Shown here piece by piece: positions 1 to 6,949 of a DNA stretch of 15,257 bases. A program made the translations under genes and the position numbers. Position 1 is the first letter of the stretch; each line of letters opens with the position of its first letter. Origin of the DNA: Chloroflexota bacterium (lineage in GTDB: Bacteria > Chloroflexota > Anaerolineae > Anaerolineales > DRMV01). The notes under the pieces were generated by a model. It saw only the letters and a list, made by a program, of their open reading frames with translations. It did no database searches and was not told where the DNA came from. The stretch is from contig JAADCW010000170.1 of assembly GCA_013154225.1 (NCBI GenBank), positions 1 to 15,257 of the forward strand, read 5' to 3'.

Positions 1-91
1 GCCGGTAGCGCTGGAGCAAGGGAGCAAATTCGCCATCCGTGAGGGTGGCCTGACGGTCGGTGCCGGTGTGGTCACCGAAATTCTGGACTGA
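1..91 (+). CDS. tuf: Elongation factor Tu, C-terminal end (partial)
   Basis: Only the last 29 codons of EF-Tu are present, read from base 2 to the TGA at 89-91. EF-Tu is the GTPase that carries aminoacyl-tRNA to the ribosomal A site. The visible tail belongs to beta-barrel domain 3 and carries the hallmark FAIREGG, followed by [15 protein letters not shown] residues ending in Asp. The stop codon overlaps the GAGGTG ribosome binding site of rpsJ, which starts 8 bases later, so tuf and rpsJ are almost certainly co-transcribed, as in str operons that end tuf-rpsJ. The G domain lies outside the window. Identification is secure from the terminal motif. Confidence 0.96.
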   Translation, partial: PVALEQGSKFAIREGGLTVGAGVVTEILD

Positions 92-99
92 GGTGCAAA

Positions 100-408
100 A
101 TGGCGAAGCAGCGAATCCGCATCCGTTTGAAGGCATATGACCATCGGGTCCTTGACCAATCGGCGAAGCGCATTGTCGAGGCCGCAGAGCGCACGGGCGC
201 GCGGGTTGTTGGCCCTGTGCCCCTGCCGACGAAAATCGAGCGGTTTACCGTGCGTCGTTCCACATTCATTGACAAAGACTCTCACGAGCATTTTGAGATC
301 CGCACCCACAAACGCTTGATTGATGTTTTGGACCCTGATGCCAAAACCATTGACATGCTGATGCGTTTGAACCTGCCTGCGGGTGTGGACATCGAAATCA
401 AACTCTAA
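100..408 (+). CDS. rpsJ: 30S ribosomal protein S10 (uS10)
   Basis: This 102-residue protein matches the usual S10 length (about 102-105). S10 sits in the 30S head, and in many bacteria it also pairs with NusB in transcription antitermination. The conserved block around residues 50-75 is present, with [12 protein letters not shown] followed by DP and the segment ending in a short hydrophobic/acidic tail (GVDIEIKL). The ATG is preceded by GAGGTG at 91-96, overlapping the tuf stop. Unusually, the next gene, rplC, does not follow closely: 323 bases intervene. rpsJ therefore looks like the last gene of the upstream tuf transcript rather than the first gene of the S10 operon. Readthrough into rplC remains possible because no terminator is visible. 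Confidence 0.98.
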   Translation: MAKQRIRIRLKAYDHRVLDQSAKRIVEAAERTGARVVGPVPLPTKIERFTVRRSTFIDKDSHEHFEIRTHKRLIDVLDPDAKTIDMLMRLNLPAGVDIEIKL

Positions 409-416
409 GCAAAGTA

Positions 417-445
417 TAGACAATCTGCTTCACATCGGGTAGAAT
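417..445 (+). promoter_or_regulatory. Candidate sigma70-type promoter upstream of rplC
   Basis: A -35 box TAGACA (417-422, 5/6 to TTGACA) and a -10 box TAGAAT (440-445, 5/6 to TATAAT) are separated by exactly 17 bases. Transcription would start near 451-453, at the 5' edge of the structured element and about 280 bases before the rplC ATG. The position, just after the rpsJ stop, suggests a separate promoter for the S10 operon. It is inferred from consensus match only. Confidence 0.6.
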
Positions 446-701
446 TGACGGGCTTTGCCTTGAGCCTGTCCTGCTGGGGAGAGTGCCTTCTGAGCGGCGC
501 TCTCCCCGGCAGAGTGCATACCCATGCGCAAAGCAGTCAGATAGAGCAACAGCAGCAGGCCAATCCTGCTGGTGTGAGTTCCCTCTGAGTAAGAGCAGCA
601 CTGGCACGCGAGCGCACAGACAAACGCCTTTTCGCTCGCGGCAGGCTGTTGACTGCTCAGGGGCGGGATGATGCGGCTCAAGCCCAGGCCGACAGTCCCG
701 A
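435..701 (+). ncRNA. Highly structured, unrecognised RNA element between rpsJ and rplC (candidate leader or small RNA)
   Basis: The 323-base gap between rpsJ and rplC holds no credible ORF, but its RNA folds by eye into one nested structure. The outer helices are 435-439/697-701, 450-453/682-685 and 460-466/675-681. Inside are a 17-bp hairpin 471-487/496-512 (two G-U pairs, 8-nt loop) and a small hairpin 514-519/524-529. A bulged helix, 533-537/652-656 plus 547-553/645-651, encloses hairpins 554-559/565-570, 583-586/592-595 and a perfect 8-bp GC-rich stem 607-614/633-640. A promoter-like sequence lies just upstream and the rplC Shine-Dalgarno just downstream. It lacks recognisable RNase P, tmRNA or SRP RNA signatures. 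By analogy with autoregulated ribosomal-protein operons it may be a leader controlled by L3, L4 or another encoded protein; this is inference. A free-standing small RNA processed from the transcript is the main alternative. Confidence 0.6.
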
Positions 702-731
702 GAAACTTTTAGAAGAAGGAGAACAACCGAG

Positions 732-1361
732 ATGTTCAAAGGGCTCATTGGAAAGAAGATCGGCATGACCCAGATCTTCGATGAAGATGGCGCGGCCATC
801 CCCGTGACTCTCATCGAGGCTGGGCCTTGCTACGTTACCCAGGTGCGCCGCCCGGAGAAAGATGGTTACTCCGCGGTGCAATTGGGCTTTCAGGAGGTCA
901 GCCCCAAGCGGTTGACCGGTGGGCAACTGGGTCACCTGAAGCGGGCTGGCGTGCCGCCGCTGCGCTATTTGCGGGAATTCCGGGCCAAAGACCCGGATGT
1001 CAAAGAGGGTGACGTGGTCACTGTGGAGCGCTTTGCCGTGGGCGAGCGCGTCGACGTGACCGGTACCAGCAAGGGGCGAGGTTTTCAGGGTGGCGTGAAG
1101 CGCTACGGCTTCGCGGGCGGCCCGAAAACCCACGGTCAGTCGGATCGCTGGCGAGCGCCTGGTTCGCGCGGCGCAACCTCGACCCCAGGTCGTACCCTCA
1201 AGGGCACCCGTGGCCCCGGTCATATGGGCAATGCCCGTGTGACGGTGATGGGGCTGGAGGTGGTCCTGGTGGATCCGGAACGCAACCTGTTGGCCGTGAA
1301 GGGTGGAGTGCCTGGCCCCAAGGGTGGCCTGGTGCTCATCCGTGAGGCCCGGAAGAATTAG
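732..1361 (+). CDS. rplC: 50S ribosomal protein L3 (uL3)
   Basis: This 209-residue protein matches the usual L3 length (about 205-215). L3 is an early-assembling 50S protein whose long loop approaches the peptidyl-transferase centre. The start [13 protein letters not shown] is diagnostic, followed by [14 protein letters not shown] near residues 105-120 and the loop with RAPGSRG, TPGR and [10 protein letters not shown] (about residues 141-176). At the position that is methylated glutamine in E. coli L3 (GSIGQ) this protein has alanine (GSRGA), as many bacteria do. The ATG is preceded by AAGGAG about 9 bases upstream. It is the first gene after the structured spacer, so it is the likely direct target of any regulation there. 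Confidence 0.98.
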   Translation: MFKGLIGKKIGMTQIFDEDGAAIPVTLIEAGPCYVTQVRRPEKDGYSAVQLGFQEVSPKRLTGGQLGHLKRAGVPPLRYLREFRAKDPDVKEGDVVTVERFAVGERVDVTGTSKGRGFQGGVKRYGFAGGPKTHGQSDRWRAPGSRGATSTPGRTLKGTRGPGHMGNARVTVMGLEVVLVDPERNLLAVKGGVPGPKGGLVLIREARKN

Positions 1362-1378
1362 GGATTCGGAGCAGAGCC

Positions 1379-2020
1379 ATGAAAGTGGATGTGTATAACA
1401 TGGAAGGGCAAAAGGTGCGCGAGGTAGAACTGCCCGCGTCCATCTTCGAGGCCCCCATTCGGCCTGACTTGATGCACCAGGCGTATGTGCGGCAGATGGC
1501 CAACGCCCGCCTGGGGACCCACAGCACCAAGACGCGCGGTGAGGTCTCTGGCGGTGGGCGCAAGCCTTGGCGGCAAAAGGGCACCGGCCGTGCGCGGCAG
1601 GGTTCCATTCGCTCGCCGCAGTGGGTTGGTGGTGGCAAGGTGCACACCCCCAAGCCTCGCAAGTACACCTTGGATATGCCCAAGAAAATGCGCCGGGCAG
1701 CCTTGCGTTCTGCCCTCTCGGTGAAAGCCGCGGAGGCCAGCATTGTGGTGGTGGACGACCTCAAATTGGACGAGCCGAAAACCAAGGCAATGGCCCAGGC
1801 GCTGCAACAGTTGGTGGGCGAAGACACCACCGCGCTGATTTTGTTGCCCGAAAGCCCCAACCGCAGCGAGCAGTACGACATTGTGGCTCGTTCGGCAAAT
1901 AACCTGCCGTATGCCAAGACGTTGGTGGCCAATTACCTCAACATCCGTGACCTGCTGGGCTACGACAAAGTCGTGATGCCCTTAGCGGCCTTGGATGTGA
2001 TCACCGCGTTCTTGGGATGA
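1379..2020 (+). CDS. rplD: 50S ribosomal protein L4 (uL4)
   Basis: This 213-residue protein has the L4 family length. The globular domain binds 23S rRNA domain I, and the extended loop (about residues 45-95, with GTHSTKTRGEVSGGG and RKPWRQKGTGRARQG) reaches the polypeptide exit tunnel. The C-terminal part ends in LGYDKVVMPLAALD, also typical. In E. coli L4 is the autoregulator of the S10 operon, acting on the leader RNA. That makes it one obvious candidate ligand for the structured spacer upstream of rplC, although no similarity to the E. coli leader is visible. It starts 17 bases after rplC with a modest GGAG Shine-Dalgarno. Confidence 0.98.
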   Translation: MKVDVYNMEGQKVREVELPASIFEAPIRPDLMHQAYVRQMANARLGTHSTKTRGEVSGGGRKPWRQKGTGRARQGSIRSPQWVGGGKVHTPKPRKYTLDMPKKMRRAALRSALSVKAAEASIVVVDDLKLDEPKTKAMAQALQQLVGEDTTALILLPESPNRSEQYDIVARSANNLPYAKTLVANYLNIRDLLGYDKVVMPLAALDVITAFLG

Positions 2021-2030
2021 GGAGGGCGAA

Positions 2031-2333
2031 ATGACCACGATTTACGATGTTCTGCGTCGCCCGATTATCACCGAAAAGTCCAACTATCAGCACAAGGCCC
2101 TCGGCCAATACGTGTTTGAGGTTGCCGAAGACGCCACCAAGCCGATGATCAAAGAGGCGGTGGAAACGCTGTTCGATGTGACGGTGGAAAAGGTTCGGGT
2201 GATGAATATGCCTGCGAAGCGGACCCGTCGGTGGCGCAGCCGCCGCATGGGCATCCGCCGCCGCGGCTACAAAAAAGCCATTGTGACTTTGGCCCCCGGT
2301 GAGACGATTGACATCTTTGAAGGGGTGAAGTGA
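2031..2333 (+). CDS. rplW: 50S ribosomal protein L23 (uL23)
   Basis: This 100-residue protein is typical of bacterial L23. L23 lies at the exit of the nascent-chain tunnel and is the docking site for trigger factor and SRP. The N-terminal signature [13 protein letters not shown] is followed by [19 protein letters not shown] and a basic loop (about residues 60-83) with [21 protein letters not shown]. The C-terminus ends in ETIDIFEG. It has a GGAGGG Shine-Dalgarno and starts 10 bases after rplD. The stop TGA shares its A with the rplB ATG (TGATG), indicating coupled translation of L23 and L2. Confidence 0.98.
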   Translation: MTTIYDVLRRPIITEKSNYQHKALGQYVFEVAEDATKPMIKEAVETLFDVTVEKVRVMNMPAKRTRRWRSRRMGIRRRGYKKAIVTLAPGETIDIFEGVK

Positions 2334-3169
2334 TGGGTATCAAGAAATATAAGCCGACCACGCCCGCCCGTCGTGGCATGTTGGGCTACACGTTTGAGGA
2401 AATCACCAAAACCGAGCCTGAACGCTCGTTGATTGAGCCCTTGAAGAAGCACTCGGGCCGCAACGTGTATGGCCGGGTGACGGTGCGCCATCGCGGCGGC
2501 GGTAACAAGCGCTACTACCGCATTATTGACTTCAAGCGCGACAAACGGGGCATTCCCGCCAAGGTGGCGGCCATTGAATATGACCCCAACCGCACGGCCC
2601 GCATCGCGCTTTTGCACTACGCAGACGGCGAAAAGCGCTATATCATCGCGCCCTTGGGGCTGAACGTGGGCGATACCGTCATGGCTGGGCCCGAGGCCGA
2701 AATTCGTCCGGGGAACGCCATGCCCATCGCCAACATCCCCACCGGTACCATGATCCACAACATTGAACTCTACCCCGGTCGGGGTGGTCAGTTGGTGCGG
2801 GCTGCGGGTTCCTCCGCGCAGTTGTTGGCCAAAGAAGGCGATTACGCCCACATCCGCCTGCCTTCTGGCGAAGTGCGCCTGGTGCGCCAGGAATGCTACG
2901 CCACCATCGGCCAGGTGGGTAATGTGGAGCACAGCAACATCAAGTTGGGTAAGGCTGGCCGCAAACGTCACATGGGCATTCGCCCCACGGTGCGCGGTTC
3001 TGCCATGTCCCCGCGGGACCATCCCCACGGTGGTGGCGAGGGCCGTCAGCCCATCGGCTTGCCCGGCCCCAAGTCGCCTTGGGGTAAGCCCACCCTGGGC
3101 GCGAAGACCCGCCGAAACAAGAAGACCGATAAATACATCGTGCGTCGGCGCAGCAAGAAACGCCGCTAA
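2333..3169 (+). CDS. rplB: 50S ribosomal protein L2 (uL2)
   Basis: This 278-residue protein matches standard bacterial L2 (about 273-280). L2 is a large rRNA-binding protein needed for subunit joining and peptidyl-transferase activity. Visible landmarks are VRHRGGG (51-57), YRIIDFKRD (62-70), IEYDPNR (81-87), GEKRYIIAP (99-107), GGQLVRAAG (151-159), [11 protein letters not shown] (215-225) and DHPHGGGEG (229-237), which contains the functionally important conserved histidine. A GTG lies one codon upstream at 2330, but I chose the ATG at 2333. It gives the standard MGIKKYKP start, sits at the usual distance from AAGGGG, and overlaps the rplW stop by one base. Confidence 0.98.
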   Translation: MGIKKYKPTTPARRGMLGYTFEEITKTEPERSLIEPLKKHSGRNVYGRVTVRHRGGGNKRYYRIIDFKRDKRGIPAKVAAIEYDPNRTARIALLHYADGEKRYIIAPLGLNVGDTVMAGPEAEIRPGNAMPIANIPTGTMIHNIELYPGRGGQLVRAAGSSAQLLAKEGDYAHIRLPSGEVRLVRQECYATIGQVGNVEHSNIKLGKAGRKRHMGIRPTVRGSAMSPRDHPHGGGEGRQPIGLPGPKSPWGKPTLGAKTRRNKKTDKYIVRRRSKKRR

Positions 3170-3198
3170 GCGCGTGGGTTTGGTTGGAGGTTGAAATT

Positions 3199-3477
3199 AT
3201 GGGACGTTCCCTGAAAAAAGGGCCTTACGTAGACCCGAAGTTACTGCGCAAGATCGAAGAGATGAATGCCCGCGGCGAGAAGAAGGTCATCCGCACCTGG
3301 AGCCGCGATAGCACCATCTTCCCCCAAATGGTGGGCCACACCATCGCGGTGCATAACGGCCGCCGCCATGTGCCGATTTACATCACCGAAAACATGGTCG
3401 GCCACAAACTGGGTGAGTTTGCTCCCACGCGGACCTTCCGCGGGCACATCGTCGAGAAAAAGAAGAAGAGGAGATAG
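3199..3477 (+). CDS. rpsS: 30S ribosomal protein S19 (uS19)
   Basis: This 92-residue protein has the exact usual S19 length. S19 binds 16S rRNA in the 30S head with S13. The start [11 protein letters not shown] is diagnostic, as are [22 protein letters not shown] and [12 protein letters not shown], and the tail is basic. An in-frame TTG exists at 3184, but the ATG at 3199 is preferred because it gives the canonical N-terminus and is preceded by TTGGAGGT at a normal distance; the TTG would lie inside that Shine-Dalgarno. rplV begins 3 bases after the stop. Confidence 0.98.
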   Translation: MGRSLKKGPYVDPKLLRKIEEMNARGEKKVIRTWSRDSTIFPQMVGHTIAVHNGRRHVPIYITENMVGHKLGEFAPTRTFRGHIVEKKKKRR

Positions 3478-3480
3478 GCT

Positions 3481-3831
3481 ATGGCGATCGATGTCCGCGC
3501 AAAGGCGCGATACGTGCCTGTTTCGCCCTATAAAGCGCGCCGGGTGATCAACCTGGTGCGGGGCAAGGACGCTCAAGAGGCGCTGGATATGTTGCGCTTC
3601 ATGCCGCACAGCGCGGCGCGTCCGGTGTACAAACTCATCGCTTCGGCCATCGCGAACGCCGAAGAAAACTTCGGTTTGAACCGTGAGGACCTTTACATCT
3701 ACCGCATCTTTGCAGATGAAGGCCCTACCCGCAAGTGGCGACGCTTCGGCGCTCGGGGGCGCTTTAAGCCTATTCTCAAGCGCTCCTCGCACATCACCGT
3801 GATCCTGCGCGAGCACGAAGAAGAGGTATAG
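3481..3831 (+). CDS. rplV: 50S ribosomal protein L22 (uL22)
   Basis: This 116-residue protein matches L22 (about 110-118). L22 contacts all 23S rRNA domains, and its beta-hairpin lines the nascent-peptide tunnel next to L4. Family features include [16 protein letters not shown] (about residues 14-29), [10 protein letters not shown], and the tunnel hairpin [16 protein letters not shown] (about 80-95) followed by [12 protein letters not shown]. The hairpin reads KWRRFGARG where many bacteria have KRFRPRAMG; this is a modest lineage variation. It begins 3 bases after rpsS with GAGGAGA in the end of that gene as ribosome binding site. Confidence 0.98.
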   Translation: MAIDVRAKARYVPVSPYKARRVINLVRGKDAQEALDMLRFMPHSAARPVYKLIASAIANAEENFGLNREDLYIYRIFADEGPTRKWRRFGARGRFKPILKRSSHITVILREHEEEV

Positions 3832-3841
3832 GAGTCATTTT

Positions 3842-4522
3842 ATGGGTCGCAAAGTACATCCGATTGGCTTTCGTCTGAAGATCAACAAAACCTGGGAAGC
3901 CCGCTGGTACGCGGAGGGCCCCCAGTATGCGGAGCAGCTGCACCAAGATCTGGCCATCCGCAAACTCATCCGCGAGCAGGCGCCCCGGGCCGGCATTTCG
4001 CGCATCGAAATCGAGCGCTTCCCGGCCAAAACCAAGGTGACGGTGCACACCGCCAAGCCTGGTATCTTGATTGGCCGCAAAGGCGCGACCATCAAGCAAC
4101 TGCGCGCCGCGCTGGAAGGTCTGGTGGGCTCCAAGGTGGATGTGGACATCAAAGAGATCAAAACCCCCGATCTGGATGCCTACCTGGTGGCGCACAACAT
4201 CGCCGACCAGTTGGAGCGCCGGGTGAGTTACCGCCGCGCGATGCAGCGTGCCATCCAGCAGGCCATGCGCCAAGGCGCCAAGGGCATCAAGATTCAGGTT
4301 TCGGGGCGTTTGGCTGGTGCGGAAATGGCGCGCACCGTGTGGCTGCGTGATGGCCGGGTGCCGCTGCAAACCCTGCGGGCCGATATTGACTACGCCAAGG
4401 CGGAAGCCCTGACGACCTACGGCCGCATCGGCGTCAAAGTGTGGATTTACAAAGGTGATGTGCTGCCCGAGGTCGAAGAAGAAGCCCCTGTGGCGACCGA
4501 AGGCGTGTATGTGAGCGAGTAA
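3842..4522 (+). CDS. rpsC: 30S ribosomal protein S3 (uS3)
   Basis: This 226-residue protein is typical of S3, which forms part of the mRNA entry channel of the 30S subunit with S4 and S5. The N-terminus [11 protein letters not shown] is diagnostic. The KH type II domain has its GXXG loop at IGRKG (77-81) after KPGILI. The C-terminal domain contains [14 protein letters not shown] and [14 protein letters not shown], then [16 protein letters not shown]. The last ~20 residues form an acidic tail (EVEEEAP...). The ribosome binding site is TAGGAGT, about 8 bases before the ATG. A 35-base gap with GAGGAG leads to rplP. Confidence 0.98.
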   Translation: MGRKVHPIGFRLKINKTWEARWYAEGPQYAEQLHQDLAIRKLIREQAPRAGISRIEIERFPAKTKVTVHTAKPGILIGRKGATIKQLRAALEGLVGSKVDVDIKEIKTPDLDAYLVAHNIADQLERRVSYRRAMQRAIQQAMRQGAKGIKIQVSGRLAGAEMARTVWLRDGRVPLQTLRADIDYAKAEALTTYGRIGVKVWIYKGDVLPEVEEEAPVATEGVYVSE

Positions 4523-4557
4523 ACGGCGGGTTCCTGCCGCTGAAGAGGAGTGAAATC

Positions 4558-4980
4558 ATGTTGATGCCCAAACGCGTCAAATATCGCAAGCAGATGCGCG
4601 GCCGCATGAAGGGCAAAGCCTCTCGAGGCGCAGAAGTGCACTTCGGCGATTACGGCCTTCAGGCCCTGGAGCCGGGGTGGATTTCGGCCCGCCAAATCGA
4701 GGCTGCCCGCCGCGCAATGGTGCGCCACATGCGCCGCCGTGGTAAAATCTGGATTCGCATTTTCCCGGACAAGCCGGTGACCAAAAAGCCGGCCGAAACC
4801 CGCATGGGTTCCGGTAAGGGGAATGTGGAACTCTGGGTGGCGGTGGTCAAACCGGGACGGATTATGTTTGAAATCGCCGGGGTGCCTGAGTCGGTGGCCC
4901 GCGAGGCCCTGCGGCTGGCTTCCCATAAACTCTCGGTGAAGACCAAGATCGTCGTCCGAGAAGGGTTGGAGGAAGCATGA
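4558..4980 (+). CDS. rplP: 50S ribosomal protein L16 (uL16)
   Basis: This 140-residue protein has the standard L16 length. L16 is a late-assembling 50S protein that helps shape the A site near the peptidyl-transferase centre. Diagnostic segments are [15 protein letters not shown] at the start, [47 protein letters not shown] (which includes the arginine hydroxylated in some bacteria), and [10 protein letters not shown]. The Shine-Dalgarno GAGGAG precedes the ATG. The stop overlaps the rpmC start by 4 bases (ATGA), the first of three consecutive overlaps. Confidence 0.98.
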   Translation: MLMPKRVKYRKQMRGRMKGKASRGAEVHFGDYGLQALEPGWISARQIEAARRAMVRHMRRRGKIWIRIFPDKPVTKKPAETRMGSGKGNVELWVAVVKPGRIMFEIAGVPESVAREALRLASHKLSVKTKIVVREGLEEA

Positions 4981-5192
4981 AAGCCTCAGAGATTCGCAAA
5001 CTCTCAACCGAGGAAATCGAGGCGCGGCTGGCTGAAGCGCGGGAAGAACTGATGCACCTGCGCTTCCAGAAAACCACCGGCGAACTGGTGGATACCAACG
5101 CCCTGCGCCGGACCCGTCGCCTGATTGCCCGCTACCTCACCATCTTGCGGGAGCGGGAACTGGAAGCATATGCAGAGGAAGGTGAAGCATGA
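4977..5192 (+). CDS. rpmC: 50S ribosomal protein L29 (uL29)
   Basis: This is a 71-residue, largely helical protein. L29 sits beside L23 at the tunnel exit, part of the platform contacted by trigger factor and SRP. The family pattern is clear: [17 protein letters not shown], then [15 protein letters not shown] and the closing helix with [14 protein letters not shown]. It is slightly longer than E. coli L29 (63) because of an acidic tail. It overlaps rplP and rpsQ by 4 bases at each end (ATGA), so its translation is probably coupled to both. The GGAGGAAG ribosome binding site lies in the end of rplP. Confidence 0.97.
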   Translation: MKASEIRKLSTEEIEARLAEAREELMHLRFQKTTGELVDTNALRRTRRLIARYLTILRERELEAYAEEGEA

Positions 5193-5473
5193 ACAAGCGT
5201 CGGCGACTTACGGGTGTGGTCATTTCCGACAAGATGGATAAAACGGTAGTGGTGCGGGTGAGCCGCTCCTTCCGGCACCCCCTCTACAAGAAAGTGGTGC
5301 ATACGCACAAGAAATACAAGGCCCACGACGAACTGGGTGCCCATGTGGGCGATCAGGTGCGCATTGTGGAAAGCCGCCCGATCTCCAAAACCAAGCATTG
5401 GGTGGTGGAAGCCATCGTGCGCCGCGCCCGGGGCAATGAAGACGTCGTGGCCCAGCAGGAGGCCGAAGCATGA
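5189..5473 (+). CDS. rpsQ: 30S ribosomal protein S17 (uS17)
   Basis: This 94-residue protein is an OB-fold S17 that binds 16S rRNA early in 30S assembly. The diagnostic stretch [22 protein letters not shown] opens the protein, followed by [19 protein letters not shown] and the [20 protein letters not shown] motif at about residues 50-70. It exceeds the E. coli protein (84) by a C-terminal extension of about ten residues rich in Glu, Ala and Gln. Four-base ATGA overlaps join it to rpmC and rplN, with AGGAAGGTGAAG-type ribosome-binding sequence inside the end of rpmC. Confidence 0.97.
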   Translation: MNKRRRLTGVVISDKMDKTVVVRVSRSFRHPLYKKVVHTHKKYKAHDELGAHVGDQVRIVESRPISKTKHWVVEAIVRRARGNEDVVAQQEAEA

Positions 5474-5841
5474 TTCAGCAAGAATCGCGCTTGAAGGTTG
5501 CCGATAACACCGGCGCCAAAGAAATCCTGGTGATCCGGGTGTTGGGCGGTTCCAAGCGCCGCTACGGTCGCGTGGGCGATGTGGTGGTGGCGACGGTCAA
5601 ATCGGCCACCCCCAACGGCTCGGTCAAGAAGAGCGACATCGTGCGGGCTGTCATTGTGCGCTGCGCCAAAGAATGGCGGCGCGAAGATGGTTCCCACATC
5701 CGCTTCGACGACAACGCCGCAGTCATCCTTGACAACGACGGCGTCAACCCCAAGGGAACCCGCATTTTCGGGCCGGTGGCGCGGGAACTGCGCGAAAAAG
5801 GCTTCATGAAGATCGTCTCCCTGGCCCCTGAAGTGCTGTAA
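5470..5841 (+). CDS. rplN: 50S ribosomal protein L14 (uL14)
   Basis: This 123-residue protein has the near-invariant L14 length of about 122. L14 forms an intersubunit bridge and is a docking site for the silencing factor RsfS. The start [19 protein letters not shown] is diagnostic, followed by [22 protein letters not shown] (about residues 58-65), [14 protein letters not shown] and [13 protein letters not shown]. It overlaps rpsQ by ATGA, and its Shine-Dalgarno (CAGGAGG) lies in the rpsQ tail. The stop TAA is itself part of the AAGGAG used by rplX. Confidence 0.98.
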   Translation: MIQQESRLKVADNTGAKEILVIRVLGGSKRRYGRVGDVVVATVKSATPNGSVKKSDIVRAVIVRCAKEWRREDGSHIRFDDNAAVILDNDGVNPKGTRIFGPVARELREKGFMKIVSLAPEVL

Positions 5842-5853
5842 GGAGTGTGAGCC

Positions 5854-6177
5854 GTGAAGGTGAAGATTCGGAAAGGTGATACGGTAGAGGTCATCACCGG
5901 CCGCGACAAAGGCAAACGGGGCGAGGTGATTCGGGTGCTCCCTAAAGAAGGGCGCGTGGTGGTCCAGGGCGTCAACATCCGCAAAAAGCACCAGCAACAG
6001 GTGCAGGCCCAGGGCCGTACCATTACCCCCGGCATCATCGAATTTGAAGCGCCCGTGGATATCTCCAATGTCATGCTGGTGTGCCCTAAGTGCGACGAGC
6101 CCACTCGGGTGGGCATCCGCCGCAGTGAGGGTTTGGCCGAGCGCTATTGCAAACGCTGTGGCGCGGTGATTGATTAG
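5854..6177 (+). CDS. rplX: 50S ribosomal protein L24 (uL24), zinc-ribbon form
   Basis: This 107-residue protein opens with a KOW domain ([22 protein letters not shown], residues 4-25), the hallmark of L24, an initiator of 50S assembly. The C-terminal part follows the bacterial L24 pattern ([16 protein letters not shown]) and ends in a CXXC pair at C77/C80 and another at C99/C102, likely a four-cysteine zinc site. The start is GTG; AAGGAG at 5840-5845 is 8 bases upstream and no nearer ATG exists. It follows rplN by 12 bases and precedes rplE by 22. Confidence 0.97.
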   Translation: MKVKIRKGDTVEVITGRDKGKRGEVIRVLPKEGRVVVQGVNIRKKHQQQVQAQGRTITPGIIEFEAPVDISNVMLVCPKCDEPTRVGIRRSEGLAERYCKRCGAVID

Positions 6178-6199
6178 GCCGGTGAAGGAGAGAGAAACC

Positions 6200-6745
6200 A
6201 TGATGCGATTGGAAGAAAAATACCGAAACGAAGTGGTGCCGGCCTTGATGAAATCCCTCAACCTGGACAACGTTATGCAGGTGCCGCGCATCACGAAAAT
6301 CGTGGTCAATATCGGCTTGGGTGAGGCCCTCGATAACCCCAAGGCGTTGGATTACGCCGTGCAAGACTTGATGACCATCACCGGCCAAAAGCCCATCATC
6401 ACCAAAGCCCGCAAGAGCATCGCAGCCTTCAAACTGCGTGAAGGGCGCCCCATTGGCGTCAAGGTGACCCTGCGGGGCGACCGCATGTGGGCTTTCTTGG
6501 ACCGGTTGATGAACGTTGCCCTGCCTCGGGTGCGCGACTTCCGCGGCGTGTCGCCCAATGCCTTTGACGGCCGCGGCAACTACACCTTGGGCATTCGGGA
6601 ACAGCTCATCTTCCCCGAAATTGACTACGATAAGATTGACAAAGTGCGCGGCATGGAGGTCACCATTGTGACCACAGCCCGCAACGACGAAGAAGGCCGG
6701 CAACTGCTGACCTTGCTGGGTATGCCGTTTAGGAAGGAAGGGTAG
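6200..6745 (+). CDS. rplE: 50S ribosomal protein L5 (uL5)
   Basis: This 181-residue protein is typical of L5 (about 179-187), which binds 5S rRNA and contacts the P-site tRNA in the central protuberance. Recognisable segments are [34 protein letters not shown] (about residues 25-45), [50 protein letters not shown] and [13 protein letters not shown]. An in-frame TTG lies at 6170, upstream of the Shine-Dalgarno and inside rplX. I chose the ATG at 6200 because AAGGAG ends 9 bases before it; the adjacent ATG at 6203 is equally possible. Confidence 0.97.
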   Translation: MMRLEEKYRNEVVPALMKSLNLDNVMQVPRITKIVVNIGLGEALDNPKALDYAVQDLMTITGQKPIITKARKSIAAFKLREGRPIGVKVTLRGDRMWAFLDRLMNVALPRVRDFRGVSPNAFDGRGNYTLGIREQLIFPEIDYDKIDKVRGMEVTIVTTARNDEEGRQLLTLLGMPFRKEG

Positions 6746-6747
6746 TC

Positions 6748-6930
6748 ATGGCCAAGAAGTGTATGATCTATCGCGAGCAACGCCGGAAGTACCCCACCCG
6801 CGTGCGCAATCGCTGCCGCATCTGTGGCCGCCCGCGCGGCTACATGCGCAAGTTTGGGGTGTGCCGGATTTGTTTCCGCGAACTGGCCTTAGAGGGTAAA
6901 ATCCCCGGCGTGACCAAGGCTTCTTGGTAG
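6748..6930 (+). CDS. rpsN: 30S ribosomal protein S14, zinc-binding type (uS14, type Z)
   Basis: This 60-residue protein is the short zinc form of S14 (usually 61 residues), also called rpsZ. S14 completes the 30S head near S3 and S10. Two CXXC pairs, C23/C26 and C39/C42, form the zinc knuckle in the pattern [26 protein letters not shown]. The C-terminus [11 protein letters not shown] is diagnostic. It starts 2 bases after the rplE stop, using AGGAAGGG in the end of rplE. The position between L5 and S8 is the standard spc-operon slot. Confidence 0.98.
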   Translation: MAKKCMIYREQRRKYPTRVRNRCRICGRPRGYMRKFGVCRICFRELALEGKIPGVTKASW

Positions 6931-6949
6931 TCGGGCGGAGGTGGTAACG

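Noticed and set aside
471..512. Intrinsic terminator after rpsJ
   Set aside because: The stem is strong, but the bases after it (AGTGCATACC) contain no T run.
483..671. 62-codon forward frame inside the rpsJ-rplC spacer, and minus-strand frames at 398-814 and 430-681
   Set aside because: The forward frame starts at a GTG inside the 17-bp hairpin with no ribosome binding site in front and an Arg/Ser/Gln-rich product. The minus-strand frames have no conserved features. The RNA structure explains the region better.
649..677. Second promoter starting at TTGACT (649-654)
   Set aside because: No acceptable -10 box occurs 15-19 bases downstream; the sequence there is GC-rich.
435..701. Spacer RNA as RNase P RNA, tmRNA or SRP RNA
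   Set aside because: I could not find the conserved RNase P core (GAGGAAAGTC-type, ACAGAAA), a tRNA-like end with tag ORF for tmRNA, or the SRP GGAAGCAGC-type loop.
409..731. Spacer as a MITE or IS remnant
   Set aside because: The complementary ends (411-415/705-709 and 435-439/697-701) are only 5 bases each and not at symmetrical borders. I see no target duplication or transposase remnant, although a decayed element cannot be fully excluded.
3184..3198. Upstream TTG start for rpsS
   Set aside because: It falls within the Shine-Dalgarno region and would add five residues not found in S19; ATG 3199 gives the canonical start.
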